64,000 nt of DNA from Desulforhopalus sp. IMCC35007 (GTDB lineage: Bacteria > Desulfobacterota > Desulfobulbia > Desulfobulbales > Desulfocapsaceae), in assembly GCF_005116575.1 (NCBI RefSeq), contig NZ_SWCN01000025.1:1-64000 (forward strand), given 5' to 3'. Within the stretch, counting starts at the first letter, position 1. The number at the start of each line of letters is the position of its first letter. Positions 18,471 through 29,054 of this stretch are shown piece by piece. Both the position numbers and the translations under genes were made by a program. The notes beneath the pieces are model-generated. The model was not told the DNA's origin and made no database searches. It saw only the letters and a list, made by a program, of their open reading frames with translations.

Positions 18471-18664
18471 GTTATAGTTATCTGGTAATGTAATTATATG
18501 GTTGAAATACGGTATAAGGGGTCAGGAAATACTTGTATACTATTTAAGTAAATACTATTGTTATGTTTTGTAATTGAGCAACTGGATGCGAGCTAAAACA
18601 GTAAGTTGTTGCTGAATTAAAAGCATTCAGAAAGAAAAGAATCTCAACAGCATTGTAGAAAATT

Positions 18665-18892
18665 ATGACAGACCATACTGAAAAACAGTGCCCTGAATGT
18701 GGGCAAAAGTTACGTTTCCCCAATAATGTTGGTGGGATAGTTATGGCCTGTCCCACTTGTGGCAAAAAGTTTCGATCGGACTTTAAGCTGGGTGGAGTGG
18801 GGAAAAATCACCCGCCCGGTCTTGCGCAGAAGATTTTTGAAATGCCATCGACTCACCTTGAGCGTCTTTACCGTTTATTCCTCAAAAGGTAG
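18665..18892 (+). CDS. Small zinc-ribbon protein
   Basis: A 75-residue protein with a classic rubredoxin-like zinc ribbon: C9-x2-C12 (QCPECGQKL) and C29-x2-C32 (ACPTCGKKF), then a short basic tail (HLERLYRLFLKR). Such ribbons often begin MJ0042-type proteins that otherwise continue with a long low-complexity region; here the protein simply ends. Function unknown. It diverges from the 89-residue gene. Confidence 0.65.
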   Translation: MTDHTEKQCPECGQKLRFPNNVGGIVMACPTCGKKFRSDFKLGGVGKNHPPGLAQKIFEMPSTHLERLYRLFLKR

Positions 18893-19017
18893 GCGATTGA
18901 CTTCATAAAAGAAGTTTCTCCTCGTGTTATCACACAGCAGAAAGAAATGAGAAGCTCGTTTTTAGAGAATCGGTATCTCTCTTAAACTCTTCTTATTGTG
19001 GACAAACCCGCTATACG

Positions 19018-21141
19018 TTATTTTTTCAAAGACAGAGCGATCCTTTTGCGCTTATCATCGATTTCAAGCACCCGGACCATGACTTTTTGACCAAGGTGTA
19101 CGACTTCTGCAGGATCTTTTACATATTTATCCGCCAGCTGACTGATATGGATGAGCCCGTCTTGTTTGATTCCGATATCGGCAAAAGCACCAAACTTTGT
19201 GATGTTGGTTATAATAGCGGGTAGACGCATACCTTCCTGAAGGTCCTCCATGCTGCGGATACCCTCCTGGAAGGAAAAATGTTCAAAGCTGCTGCGGGGA
19301 TCTCGTCCGGGTTTTGCCAGTTCAGTTAAGATATCTTCAATGGTTTCAAGCCCTGTCGTCGAATCCGTATAGCGGTCTGGGTTGATTTTGCTCCTGGCAT
19401 TCTCATTTTCCAGAAGATCTTTGATTGTGACACCGATGTCTTTTGCCATCCTGGTAACAAGAGAGTACCGTTCAGGATGGACTCCGCTGGCATCAAGAGG
19501 GTTGATACCATTGTGAATTCGTAGAAAGCCAGCACATTGCTCAAATGCTTTGGGGCCAAGCCTTGGAACCTTGAGGAGTTCTTTTCTCGAGGTGAAGGCT
19601 GTGATGCTGTTTCGGTAGGTGACGATATTTTCAGCAAGTGTCCTGCCAAGGCCTGCCACATGTGTAAGGAGTTCAATGCTTGCACTGTTAAGTTCTACCC
19701 CAACGCTGTTTACACAGATTAAAACGATGTCATCCAGCCTGCGTTTAAGTTCAGCCTGGTTGACATCATGTTGATACTGTCCGACCCCTATGGATTTAGG
19801 TTCAATCTTCACCAGCTCAGCTAAGGGATCTTGAAGTCTTCTGCCGATGGAGACTGAGCCACGCACAGTTATGTCGTGATCAGGGAATTCTGATCTCGCA
19901 ACCGCAGAGGCCGAATATATCGAGGCTCCATCTTCATTAACCAGGGTAATAATGGGTGTAGGTGAAAGTTGCAGGGATTGGATGAATTCTTCGGTTTCTC
20001 TGCCTGCAGTTCCGTTACCGATGGCTATGGCTTCAATCTGGTGCTGCCTGACAAGCTGCCCGATTATGGTAGCCGCCTGCTCTTTCTGTTTTTGGCTCTG
20101 GCTTGGGAAAATGGTTGTATATTCGAGCAACCCTCCCTGGGCATCAAGGCACACTACCTTGCATCCTGTTCTGTACCCCGGGTCAATGGCAAGTACCCGC
20201 TTTGCCCCAAGTGGTGGTGAGAGTAGCAGCTGGCGGAGGTTTTCTCCAAAGACCTCTATGGCCTCATCGTCGGCACGGTTCTTGAGATTATTTTTGAGCT
20301 CTGTCTCCAGAGATGGAGCTAGGAGCCTTGTGTAACTGTCCTCAATGGCAGCCAAGATCTCCTGCTGCCATGGCCCGGAAGTCAGATGCTGTTTTTTGAG
20401 TACACGAAGGGCTACATCCTGAGGGGGGCGGATCGTGAGTTTGAGGACCTCCTCATTTTCTCCCCGAAACATGGCAAGAAGGCGGTGTCCAGCGGATTTG
20501 GCTGCCGGTTCCTGCCAGGAAAAATAATCCTTGAATTTATCTCCCTGTGCCTCATTTTTTTTGACCAGGTTTGAGGTAATTATTGACTGACTTGCAAATA
20601 CGTTTCTCAGCATTCCCCGTGTCACAGCATTTTCGGCTATCTCTTCTGCGATAATATCCAAAGCACCTTTGAGGGCATCCTGGTCGGTTGTAACTCCCTG
20701 CTCTTCGTTTAAAAATGCAGCAAGGTCAATTGATCGAGATTTGTTGGTCTCTATATGCTTTGCCAGAGGTTCGAGCCCCCTCTGCCTTGCAAGTAAACCA
20801 CGGGTCTTTCGTTTGGGGCGAAAAGGCAGATAGATGTCTTCTAATATGCTAAGGCTGGTGGCTTGTTGTAGCTTCTCACCCAGGGCCGGGGTCAATTGAT
20901 TATTTTTTTCAAGGCCTTCAATAATTGAAGACCGCCTTTTTTCAAGATCTACTATTTTCTGATGACCATCACGTATTGCACTAATGGCCACTTCGTCAAG
21001 GCTACCTGTCATTTCTTTGCGGTACCGGGCGATAAAGGGCACAGTGCCGCCATCTTCAAGCAGTCTGAGGACACCATCAATCTGTTGTGTCGAAATCTGA
21101 AGTTGTTGCGAGAGTTGCTGACTGTAGTTTGCTTGTGGCAT
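19018..21141 (-). CDS. tex: Tex-family transcription/RNA-binding protein
   Basis: A 707-residue cytosolic nucleic-acid-binding protein, conserved in bacteria and affecting transcription and RNA turnover. Order: N-terminal helical Tex domain (GGTVPFIARYRKEMTGSLDE near 31-50, cited as VPFIARYRKEMTG), YqgF-like RNase H fold (VLAIDPGYRTGCKVVCLD), two helix-hairpin-helix segments (about 500-570) and a C-terminal S1 domain (about 637-707, GAFADIGIKQDGLIHISQL). Length is slightly below the usual 720-780. It follows folP with 166 bp between, so it may be the last gene of ftsH-folP-tex or independently expressed. Confidence 0.95.
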   Translation of the reverse strand: MPQANYSQQLSQQLQISTQQIDGVLRLLEDGGTVPFIARYRKEMTGSLDEVAISAIRDGHQKIVDLEKRRSSIIEGLEKNNQLTPALGEKLQQATSLSILEDIYLPFRPKRKTRGLLARQRGLEPLAKHIETNKSRSIDLAAFLNEEQGVTTDQDALKGALDIIAEEIAENAVTRGMLRNVFASQSIITSNLVKKNEAQGDKFKDYFSWQEPAAKSAGHRLLAMFRGENEEVLKLTIRPPQDVALRVLKKQHLTSGPWQQEILAAIEDSYTRLLAPSLETELKNNLKNRADDEAIEVFGENLRQLLLSPPLGAKRVLAIDPGYRTGCKVVCLDAQGGLLEYTTIFPSQSQKQKEQAATIIGQLVRQHQIEAIAIGNGTAGRETEEFIQSLQLSPTPIITLVNEDGASIYSASAVARSEFPDHDITVRGSVSIGRRLQDPLAELVKIEPKSIGVGQYQHDVNQAELKRRLDDIVLICVNSVGVELNSASIELLTHVAGLGRTLAENIVTYRNSITAFTSRKELLKVPRLGPKAFEQCAGFLRIHNGINPLDASGVHPERYSLVTRMAKDIGVTIKDLLENENARSKINPDRYTDSTTGLETIEDILTELAKPGRDPRSSFEHFSFQEGIRSMEDLQEGMRLPAIITNITKFGAFADIGIKQDGLIHISQLADKYVKDPAEVVHLGQKVMVRVLEIDDKRKRIALSLKK

Positions 21142-21307
21142 GGACGTTATGGGTAGTGATAGAAGTTAGAAAAATTAGAAAAGTTGGTGCGAAAGAGTAA
21201 GCGTTCTGAGGAGACAGGGAGAGAGGATAGCATCTTTTCCTGTCTGTAATGCACCGTAAAAGAGTAACATAGTCCGGCGTGGAAGAGCCAGCGGTGGGTA
21301 TTATTAC

Positions 21308-22117
21308 TCAGAAACCCCGCTCAAGGGCTGCCGCAACCTCTAGGGCCTGCCTGGTGGAGGCAACGTCGTGAACTCGGACCATAGCTATTTTTTTTGAGAC
21401 GCAGAGTGCCGAAACTACTGCTGTTGCCAGGTCTCGATTTTTTTCATCAACGACACCGGTTATTTCACCGAGAAAACGCTTTCTGCTGTGGGCCAGAAGT
21501 AGCGGCACACCAAACTGTGAAAAGGTTTCCAGGTTTTTTAGTAGAGTAAGGTTATGACTGATGGTTTTGCCGAAGCCGATACCCGGGTCGATGATTATTC
21601 TGTTTTTGGCAACACCATGGGAGACGAGCCAGGCAATGCGCTCGTTAAAAAATGTTACCATTTCTTGAAGAATATTCTCGTAGGTCGGTTTAATCTGCAT
21701 GTCGGCGGGGCTACCCTGCATGTGCATGATTATAACGGGAACCGAGGACGTTTTTACAACACTGATCATCTCCGGGTCAAGTCGCAGAGCAGAGATATCA
21801 TTGATATAATTAGCTCCGGCTTCCAGAGCTTTTTGGGCAACCAGAGCTTTGGTGGTATCGATGGAGATAGGGGTAGAGTGACGTTCACGAATTGCTTGAA
21901 TGACGGGAATGACTCTTAACAGTTCATCTTCAACAGAAACACTATCGGCAAAAGGACGGGTTGATTCCCCTCCTATATCAAGAATATCGACTCCCTGTGA
22001 GATGAGTTTTTCGGCCTGGGCAACAGCGGACTCTACGGTGTTGAAAAGCCCTCCATCTGAAAAAGAATCGGGCGTCACATTAAGGACGCCCATAATCTTT
22101 ACACCTGATTGCCTCAT
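21308..22117 (-). CDS. folP: Dihydropteroate synthase
   Basis: A 269-residue TIM-barrel enzyme joining p-aminobenzoate to dihydropterin pyrophosphate in folate synthesis; the target of sulfonamides. Signatures: GVLNVTPDSFSDGG (about 10-23), ILDIGGESTRP, NDISAL, IDPGIGFGKT and the C-terminal RVHDV. The start codon shares its A with the ftsH stop (TAATG), so translation is coupled. The p-aminobenzoate pathway genes pabAB are 26 kb away at 47.9-49.9 kb. Confidence 0.96.
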   Translation of the reverse strand: MRQSGVKIMGVLNVTPDSFSDGGLFNTVESAVAQAEKLISQGVDILDIGGESTRPFADSVSVEDELLRVIPVIQAIRERHSTPISIDTTKALVAQKALEAGANYINDISALRLDPEMISVVKTSSVPVIIMHMQGSPADMQIKPTYENILQEMVTFFNERIAWLVSHGVAKNRIIIDPGIGFGKTISHNLTLLKNLETFSQFGVPLLLAHSRKRFLGEITGVVDEKNRDLATAVVSALCVSKKIAMVRVHDVASTRQALEVAAALERGF

Positions 22118-24138
22118 TATGCTTCTGGATCTTTTCTGTTCTCTTCAGGGGCTGAAGGAGAAACTTCAGCATCCGCTGGCGGGGCTGGAGGAACTTCATT
22201 TCTGACGTCCCCGGCCTGAGGGGTTTCTTCGTCAACGGCTGACTGAGCAGGTTCAGCAGGTTCAGCAGGTTCAGGTGGTGTCTGTTGAGTTCTGTGTTCT
22301 GCCGCACTTCGTCTCTTCTTTATTCGACTGGTGTACTGGCCAGGACGCAGTTCTTCAATCATATTTTCCATGTCTTTCAGAACAATGGTTTCTTTTTCAA
22401 GAAGCTCTTCGGACATGCGGACTAGAATGTCTTTGTTTTCATTTAACAGCCTGGTGACAGTATCCATGGCAGTATCAATGATACGTCGTACAGCGACGTC
22501 AATCTGTTTAGCGGTGTCTTCACTGAAATCACGGTGCTGAGAGATCTCTTTACCGAGAAAAATCTGTTCTTCTTTCTTACCATAGGTAAGAGCTCCAAGT
22601 TCATCACTCATCCCCCATTCGCAAACCATCTTGCGGGCAAGGCCAGAGGCACGTTCAATGTCATTTCCGGCGCCGGTGGTGATTTCATTGAAGATAAGTT
22701 TTTCAGCAAGGCGTCCGCCATAAAGGATGCAGAGCTGGTTTTCCAGATAACTCTTGGAATGGGTATACTTATCATCCGTTGGAAGCTGCATGGTCAGACC
22801 TAATGCCCTTCCACGTGGAATGATTGTTACCTTATGAATTGGGTCCGTGTCAGGAAGGAGCCAGGCCACCAGGGCATGGCCTGCTTCATGATACGCAGTT
22901 ACCTTCTTCTCTTTTTCGTTGATGATCATGGAGCGCCGTTCCGCACCCATCATGATCTTATCCTTTGCCATTTCAAGAAGATCAAGAGTGATTTCTTTGG
23001 CTCCAGTTCTTGCAGCCATAAGCGCTGCTTCATTTACAAGGTTCTCAAGGTCAGCGCCAGAAAAGCCCGGTGTTCCTCTTGCCAGGATTTCAAGGTCTAT
23101 CTGGGCTGCCATCTTGGTCTTTTTCGCATAGATCTCAAGGATCTTTTTCCTGCCACCAACATCAGGAACTGGTACGATGACCTGACGGTCAAAACGTCCT
23201 GGACGAAGCAGAGCAGGATCAAGAACGTCAGGGCGGTTTGTTGCAGCCACGATGATTACACCATCATTGGTCTCAAAGCCGTCCATTTCGACGAGAAGCT
23301 GGTTGAGTGTCTGCTCTCTCTCATCATGTCCGCCGCCAAGTCCTGCGCCACGATGACGACCAACAGCGTCAATTTCATCGATAAATATGATACAGGGAGC
23401 ACTCTTTTTTCCCTGGGCGAACATGTCACGTACCCGCGAAGCACCAACACCCACAAACATCTCAACGAAATCCGAGCCTGATATGGAGAAAAAAGGCACG
23501 TCTGCTTCACCGGCAATGGCTTTTGCCAGCAGAGTTTTACCTGTACCCGGTGCACCGGCCAGCAGAACACCCGTAGGTATACGTCCACCAAGAGAGGTGA
23601 ACTTGCCAGGATCTTTTAAAAAATCAACGATCTCTTCAAGTTCTTCCTTGGCCTCATCGATGCCTGCCACATCTGCAAAAGTAACTTTATTGTCACTCTG
23701 CTCAGTCAGACGGGCTCTGTTTTTACCAAAGGAGAGCGCTCCACCTTTACCACCACCCTGCATCTGCCGCATAAAGAAGACCCAGACACCAATGAGAAGA
23801 AGCATTGGAAACCAGGATACAAAGATAGTCATCAGCCAGGAATCTTTCTGGGTCTCTTTTACGGTAATGTCCACACCGGATTCACGAAGGATTGTCATAA
23901 GATCCTTGTCGTTCACCGGGTAGATTGTCTGAAAGGCCTTGCCGTTTTGCAGGACTCCAGAAATCACATCACCGCTGATGGAAACACGGGTTACTGATTT
24001 GTTTTCAATATTTGACATGAATTCACTGTAGTTCAGTGAGGCCGTGTTGCTCTGGGGCTTATTGAAAAGGTTGAAGAGGAGGATCATGGTAAGCCCAATC
24101 ACCAGCCACATGCTCAGATTTTTGTAGAAAGTATTCAA
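22117..24138 (-). CDS. ftsH: ATP-dependent zinc metalloprotease FtsH
   Basis: A 673-residue membrane-anchored AAA+ protease degrading membrane and short-lived regulatory proteins. TM1 is at about 10-26 and TM2 about 104-123, with a periplasmic domain between. Walker A GAPGTGKT is at 195-202, Walker [12 protein letters not shown] near 250, the SRH follows, and the zinc motif is HEAGH (417-421). The C-terminal 60 residues are a Pro/Glu/Ala-rich tail with PAEPAEPA repeats (DNA repeat of ttcagcagg near 22253-22276), longer than in E. coli. The start is TTG with GGAGGG just upstream, and the gene is translationally coupled to folP. Confidence 0.97.
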   Translation of the reverse strand: MNTFYKNLSMWLVIGLTMILLFNLFNKPQSNTASLNYSEFMSNIENKSVTRVSISGDVISGVLQNGKAFQTIYPVNDKDLMTILRESGVDITVKETQKDSWLMTIFVSWFPMLLLIGVWVFFMRQMQGGGKGGALSFGKNRARLTEQSDNKVTFADVAGIDEAKEELEEIVDFLKDPGKFTSLGGRIPTGVLLAGAPGTGKTLLAKAIAGEADVPFFSISGSDFVEMFVGVGASRVRDMFAQGKKSAPCIIFIDEIDAVGRHRGAGLGGGHDEREQTLNQLLVEMDGFETNDGVIIVAATNRPDVLDPALLRPGRFDRQVIVPVPDVGGRKKILEIYAKKTKMAAQIDLEILARGTPGFSGADLENLVNEAALMAARTGAKEITLDLLEMAKDKIMMGAERRSMIINEKEKKVTAYHEAGHALVAWLLPDTDPIHKVTIIPRGRALGLTMQLPTDDKYTHSKSYLENQLCILYGGRLAEKLIFNEITTGAGNDIERASGLARKMVCEWGMSDELGALTYGKKEEQIFLGKEISQHRDFSEDTAKQIDVAVRRIIDTAMDTVTRLLNENKDILVRMSEELLEKETIVLKDMENMIEELRPGQYTSRIKKRRSAAEHRTQQTPPEPAEPAEPAQSAVDEETPQAGDVRNEVPPAPPADAEVSPSAPEENRKDPEA

Positions 24139-24323
24139 CGAACCCTCCGGTGGTTCCTGGTTAGAAAAAGAATAAAAAGCTTCATATTAGTCATTTAAGC
24201 TTTTGATTTGTTTGTTAATACGACAATAGGACAGCAGATTTCAGGTCCCATGCACAATTAAGGTAAATATTAAAATGAGATTGTCGAGCAGAATCCATCT
24301 AATATTTTACCCTATCAAATTAA

Positions 24324-27300
24324 TCATGTAAAGTACTGGACGGGTTGAACTGACAGTTCATTTTTCTCCAACTCCTGCATACCTCTGACAAGTGCTGCAG
24401 CTCCACTCGCAGTTGTTGTGTAGGGGATGTGATAGTCCAGTGCAGCCCTTCGTATCAAGTAGGAGTCTTCTGTGGTGCGTTTCCCAAGAGATGTATTGAT
24501 AATCCATGAGATGTCTCTGTCCTGAATCTTATCTAAAATATGTGGACGGCCCTCGGATATTTTGTTTATCAGGGTACATTCCACACCTGCCTTTTGCAGG
24601 TAATCTGCCGTTCCTTTGGTTGCATATATCCTGAACTTGAGATCGACCAGAGCCCTGGCCACAGGCAGAATTACCTTTTTGTCGCTATCGCGGACACTGA
24701 CAAAGACGTTGCCCTGCTTTGGAATGTGAGAACCGGCAGCTATTTGGGCTTTAGCGATAGCAAGACCGAGATTGTCGTCGATTCCCATTACTTCACCCGT
24801 TGACTTCATCTCTGGGCCAAGCAGGGTGTCAACATTTTCAAATCTGTCGAAAGGAAAGACCGCTTCTTTGACCGCCCAGTGGCTGATTTCGACCTCTGCC
24901 ATGAGACCAAGCTCATCCAGGGTTGCACCCATCATTACCTTGGTGGCCATTTTTGCAAGAGGCACACCCGTCGCCTTGCTGACAAAGGGAATTGTTCTGG
25001 ACGCTCTGGGGTTGACTTCAAGGATGTAGAGGTCGTTGTCTTTGATGGCATACTGAACATTCATAAGCCCTATGACACCAAGCTCTTCGGCCATGGCCCG
25101 TGTAGCGCTCTTTATTTCTTCAATCAGCGCCTTGGAGAGCGTATGGGGTGGAAGGACACAGCAGGAATCTCCGGAGTGGATTCCCGCTTCTTCCACATGT
25201 TCCATTATTCCTCCAATAATGGTTCGTTTCCCGTCACAGATTGCATCTACATCAACCTCTATGGCCTCTTTGAGGAATTTATCAATGAGAATAGGATGCT
25301 CAAGGGTTGTGCCGCCAATGGCGATCATGAAATCTTTAATGCCCTGATCGTTGTAAACGATCCGCATGTCACGGCCACCAAGAACGTATGACGGACGCAC
25401 CACAACAGGGTAGCCGATCCGCTGAGCGGCACTGAGTGCTTCGTCAAGGGTTTTCACCGTGTCATTCTCGGGCTGTCGCAGGCTCAGTTTTTGTAAAAAC
25501 TGCTGAAATCTCTTTCTGTCTTCAGCACGATCAATGGCATCGGGCTGGGTACCGATAATCGTGACGCCAGCCTCAGCGAGCGGTACTGCTAGATTGAGTG
25601 GTGTCTGGCCGCCGAACTGAACGATGATACCATCCGGTTTTTCCTGATCGATGATACTGAGAACATCTTCTCTGGTCAGTGGTTCAAAAAACAATTTGTC
25701 GGAGGTATCGTAATCTGTTGAAACCGTCTCTGGATTGGAGTTGATCATAATCGATTCGACACCTATTTCCCGAAGCGCAAAGGCTGCATGAACACAGCAG
25801 TAATCAAATTCAATTCCCTGGCCGATACGGTTGGGCCCACCGCCCAGGATAATGATTTTTTTACCAGTGGTTATAGAGGCCTCATTTTCCTGTTCGTAGG
25901 TGGAGTAATAATAGGGCGTGTAGGATTCAAATTCAGCGGCACAGGTGTCAACCAGCTTAAAGACAGGAGTGACAGCCTCTTTTTTCCGGAGTTGCCGGAT
26001 ATCGTTTTCCGTCGTTCCGGTAAGGTAGCCAAGCTGCTTGTCGGAAAAACCACGCTCTTTGCAATAGCGGAGAAATTCGGAATCAAGGCCCTGAAAACCT
26101 TTTTTGCTTATTTCAAGTTCAGTGTCAACAATTTGACGAAAATTGAAGAGGAACCATGGGTCAATCTGGGTGAGCGTATAAAGCTCCTCAATACCCATCC
26201 CTCTTTTCAGTGCCTCGTAGATCTGGGCAAAACGCTGGGAGTTTGGTATACGAAGCCCGCTCTCAAGGTCCTCCTGATCCAAATGTGTCATCAGTTGTTT
26301 ACCGTCACCGCCAAAACCATCTCGGCCGGTCTCAAGGGAACGCATTGCCTTTTGGAAGGCCTCCTTGAAGGTCCGTCCCATGGACATGGTTTCTCCGACC
26401 GATTTCATTGAGGTGGTGAGGTAGTCTTCCGCTTCCGGGAACTTTTCAAAAGTCCAGCGGGGGATTTTCACCACACAATAGTCAATACTCGGTTCAAAAG
26501 CCGCAAGGGTCTCCTTGGTGATGTCGTTCGTCAGCTCATCAAGGGTGTAGCCCACTGCAAGTTTTGCCGCGATCTTGGCGATGGGAAAACCTGTGGCCTT
26601 TGAGGCAAGGGCGGAACTTCTTGAAACCCTCGGGTTCATCTCGATGACCATCAGCTCGCCATCAACCGGGTTGACTGCAAACTGGACGTTGGAGCCACCG
26701 GTTTCAACCCCTATTTCACGGATAATGGCGATGGCGGCATCGCGCATATTCTGGTATTCGCGGTCCGTCAGTGTCTGGGCAGGGGCCACCGTAATACTGT
26801 CACCGGTGTGTACTCCCATGGCGTCAATATTTTCAATGGAACAGATGATGACAACATTATCGTTTTTATCGCGCATCACCTCAAGTTCGAACTCCTTCCA
26901 GCCGAGGAGGCTTCGTTCGAGCATGATCTCTGTGGTCATTGACAGGTCAAGACCTGCGGTACAGAATTCTACCAGTTCCTGACGGTTATAGGCAATTCCG
27001 CCACCTGTTCCCCCAAGGGTAAAACTTGGGCGTACGATGATAGGAAAGCCAATTTCTTCACTGCAGGCCATGGCGCTTTCAAGGGTTTTGACGATGAAAG
27101 AGGTTGGGACGTTGAGGCCAATCTTTCGCATGGCATCGCGAAATTCTTCCCGGCCTTCAGCTTTTTTGATGACCTCAATATTTGCTGCAAGGAGCTCGAC
27201 GTTATATTTTTCCAGGATTCCGAGTTCAGCGACCTTGATGGCTGTATTGAGTGCTGTCTGGCCGCCAAGGGTTGGAAGCAGCGCATCCGGGCGCTCTTTT

Positions 27301-27536
27301 TCTATTACCTTGGCCACAAATTCCGGAGTGATGGGCTCAATATAGGTGGCATCGGCCAGCTCAGGATCGGTCATGATGGTGGCCGGATTGGAATTAATGA
27401 GGATAACCTCATAGCCCTCTTCCTTTAATGCCTTGACCGCTTGTGCACCTGAGTAATCGAATTCACAGGCCTGGCTGATAATGATAGGGCCGGAACCGAT
27501 GATGAGTATTTTTTTTATATCTGTTCTTTTCGGCAT
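24324..27536 (-). CDS. carB: Carbamoyl phosphate synthase large subunit
   Basis: A 1070-residue enzyme that makes carbamoyl phosphate from bicarbonate, ammonia and two ATP for arginine and pyrimidine synthesis. It has two homologous ATP-grasp halves: the carboxyphosphate half (1 to about 400) and the carbamoyl-phosphate half (about 553-935), each beginning with a [16 protein letters not shown] motif. The C-terminal MGS-like allosteric domain (about 936-1070) contains ATKGTADYL. Full length. It lies 70 bp downstream of carA on the same strand with no terminator between. The ammonia it uses comes through a tunnel from CarA. Confidence 0.97.
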   Translation of the reverse strand: MPKRTDIKKILIIGSGPIIISQACEFDYSGAQAVKALKEEGYEVILINSNPATIMTDPELADATYIEPITPEFVAKVIEKERPDALLPTLGGQTALNTAIKVAELGILEKYNVELLAANIEVIKKAEGREEFRDAMRKIGLNVPTSFIVKTLESAMACSEEIGFPIIVRPSFTLGGTGGGIAYNRQELVEFCTAGLDLSMTTEIMLERSLLGWKEFELEVMRDKNDNVVIICSIENIDAMGVHTGDSITVAPAQTLTDREYQNMRDAAIAIIREIGVETGGSNVQFAVNPVDGELMVIEMNPRVSRSSALASKATGFPIAKIAAKLAVGYTLDELTNDITKETLAAFEPSIDYCVVKIPRWTFEKFPEAEDYLTTSMKSVGETMSMGRTFKEAFQKAMRSLETGRDGFGGDGKQLMTHLDQEDLESGLRIPNSQRFAQIYEALKRGMGIEELYTLTQIDPWFLFNFRQIVDTELEISKKGFQGLDSEFLRYCKERGFSDKQLGYLTGTTENDIRQLRKKEAVTPVFKLVDTCAAEFESYTPYYYSTYEQENEASITTGKKIIILGGGPNRIGQGIEFDYCCVHAAFALREIGVESIMINSNPETVSTDYDTSDKLFFEPLTREDVLSIIDQEKPDGIIVQFGGQTPLNLAVPLAEAGVTIIGTQPDAIDRAEDRKRFQQFLQKLSLRQPENDTVKTLDEALSAAQRIGYPVVVRPSYVLGGRDMRIVYNDQGIKDFMIAIGGTTLEHPILIDKFLKEAIEVDVDAICDGKRTIIGGIMEHVEEAGIHSGDSCCVLPPHTLSKALIEEIKSATRAMAEELGVIGLMNVQYAIKDNDLYILEVNPRASRTIPFVSKATGVPLAKMATKVMMGATLDELGLMAEVEISHWAVKEAVFPFDRFENVDTLLGPEMKSTGEVMGIDDNLGLAIAKAQIAAGSHIPKQGNVFVSVRDSDKKVILPVARALVDLKFRIYATKGTADYLQKAGVECTLINKISEGRPHILDKIQDRDISWIINTSLGKRTTEDSYLIRRAALDYHIPYTTTASGAAALVRGMQELEKNELSVQPVQYFT

Positions 27537-27606
27537 AATGTGTTGTATTGGCTCTGGGTTGTTGGGGACCCGTGGATTATAAAATGAGTTCTCAGTTGTC
27601 TTGTGG

Positions 27607-28731
27607 TTACACGGCGCGCATCATATCGATAAACCTGTCAAACAGATACTCAGCATCATGTGGTCCAGGTGCATGCTCCGGATGGTACTGAACCGAAAAT
27701 GCAGGATATTTTTTATGGCGCATCCCCTCAAGGCTGTTGTCGTTAAGGTTGATATGGGTGACTTCCACCTCGCCTGCAGGCAGGGTCGACTCATCAATAC
27801 AGAAGCCATGATTTTGGGAGGTAATTTCCACGTGGCCGGTGGTCAGGTCTTTGACCGGCTGGTTACCGCCACGGTGACCAAATTTGAGTTTATATGCTGA
27901 ACCTCCATACGCCAAACCGAGCATCTGGTGGCCAAGGCAGATGCCAAAAATTGGCTTTTTGCCGAGGAGTTCGCGGATAGTATCGACAACCCCTTCAACC
28001 CCTTCTGGATCACCGGGGCCGTTGGAGAGGAAAATTCCATCAGGCTCCATGGCAAGTACAGTCTTGGCATCGGTTCTGGCGGGCACCACCTGAACCTGAC
28101 AGCCTTTCTTCTGCAGAAGGCGCAGCTGGTTGTATTTAATACCAAAATCAAAGGCGACAACCTTAAATGCCTTTTCGCCTGGTTTTTTTGCTGTTTCAAA
28201 ATTACTGCCGGCAACAGGCTCGTTCTCTCCCCAGCCATAAGGGCTTGTACAGGTGACTTTTTTGACCATGTCCTGACCAACGAGACCACTCCACTCCTGG
28301 GCTTTTTTCACAAGAGCTTCTTTATCGAGATCTCTGGTGGAAACAATGCCTTTCATGGCGCCCTTTGTACGGATATGGCGAACGAGGGCCCGTGTGTCAA
28401 AACCTTCAACCCCGAGAATACCGTACTCCTGTAAAAACTCTGCAAGGGGCTTGGTTGATCTGTAGTTGGAGGGATAGGAGTTGTATTCTTTAATGAGAAA
28501 GGCCTTTGGATGCGCTGCGGCGGACTCCATATCTTCGGGGTTGGTTCCATAGTTGCCGATGAGGGGGTAGGTCATGGTAACAATTTGTCCCGTGTAAGAA
28601 GGGTCGGTCAAAATTTCCTGATAGCCGCTGAGAGAAGTGTTGAACACTATCTCTCCAACAGCCTCTCCATGGCCGGTGAACGAGTGGCCTTCAAAGGTGG
28701 TCCCGTCTTCCAGGGCAATGATTGCTTTCAT
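27607..28731 (-). CDS. carA: Carbamoyl phosphate synthase small subunit (glutaminase)
   Basis: A 374-residue class-I glutamine amidotransferase feeding ammonia to CarB. The N-terminal CPSase domain starts [15 protein letters not shown] with a [11 protein letters not shown] motif. The C-terminal GATase has the catalytic Cys in [12 protein letters not shown] and His/Glu in [20 protein letters not shown] precedes the ATG. It is first in carA-carB. Only 74 bp separate its start from the end of an insertion sequence, so the original promoter region may have been interrupted and carAB could depend on the remaining 74 bp or on read-through from the IS. Confidence 0.97.
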   Translation of the reverse strand: MKAIIALEDGTTFEGHSFTGHGEAVGEIVFNTSLSGYQEILTDPSYTGQIVTMTYPLIGNYGTNPEDMESAAAHPKAFLIKEYNSYPSNYRSTKPLAEFLQEYGILGVEGFDTRALVRHIRTKGAMKGIVSTRDLDKEALVKKAQEWSGLVGQDMVKKVTCTSPYGWGENEPVAGSNFETAKKPGEKAFKVVAFDFGIKYNQLRLLQKKGCQVQVVPARTDAKTVLAMEPDGIFLSNGPGDPEGVEGVVDTIRELLGKKPIFGICLGHQMLGLAYGGSAYKLKFGHRGGNQPVKDLTTGHVEITSQNHGFCIDESTLPAGEVEVTHINLNDNSLEGMRHKKYPAFSVQYHPEHAPGPHDAEYLFDRFIDMMRAV

Positions 28732-28805
28732 GGTGATCTTTCCTCTATGTGTGGGGCCAATGGACAGTCAAATTGGCATTTTTGCGAAAAAAAGAAGGGC
28801 TAATA

Positions 28806-28820
28806 AAAGGTGTTGAAAAG
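28806..28820 (+). repeat. Left terminal inverted repeat of the IS
   Basis: AAAGGTGTTGAAAAG, preceded by the target duplication TAATA. It faces carA, whose start is 74 bp away. Confidence 0.88.
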
Positions 28821-29054
28821 TATTTTGTTGAGGCCTGTTTCCAGATCCCCTTGAATGCTAAATTAGCATTTTTGGGTTACTCCTCAATGCCATTGCCAAC
28901 TATACGCTACTAACCGATGTTTTTTTGATGAGCTTTTGGCCTTCTTTCAGGCAGCCCCTATCTTTTATCGGTAGATGAACAGCAGCAATAACAACTCTGA
29001 GTACTCAAATAACTGTTTTGTGTGTATTTTTACAATGTCAGGTGTTTTGCATTA

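Noticed and set aside
22253-22276. Tandem ttcagcagg repeat in ftsH
   Set aside because: It simply encodes the PAEPAEPA tail of FtsH; not a CRISPR or VNTR of separate significance.
28855-28870. ATGCTAAATTAGCAT dyad followed by T-run inside the IS
   Set aside because: It could act as a weak terminator for + strand transcripts entering the IS from the carA side, but the stem is short and AT-only; not called as a feature.
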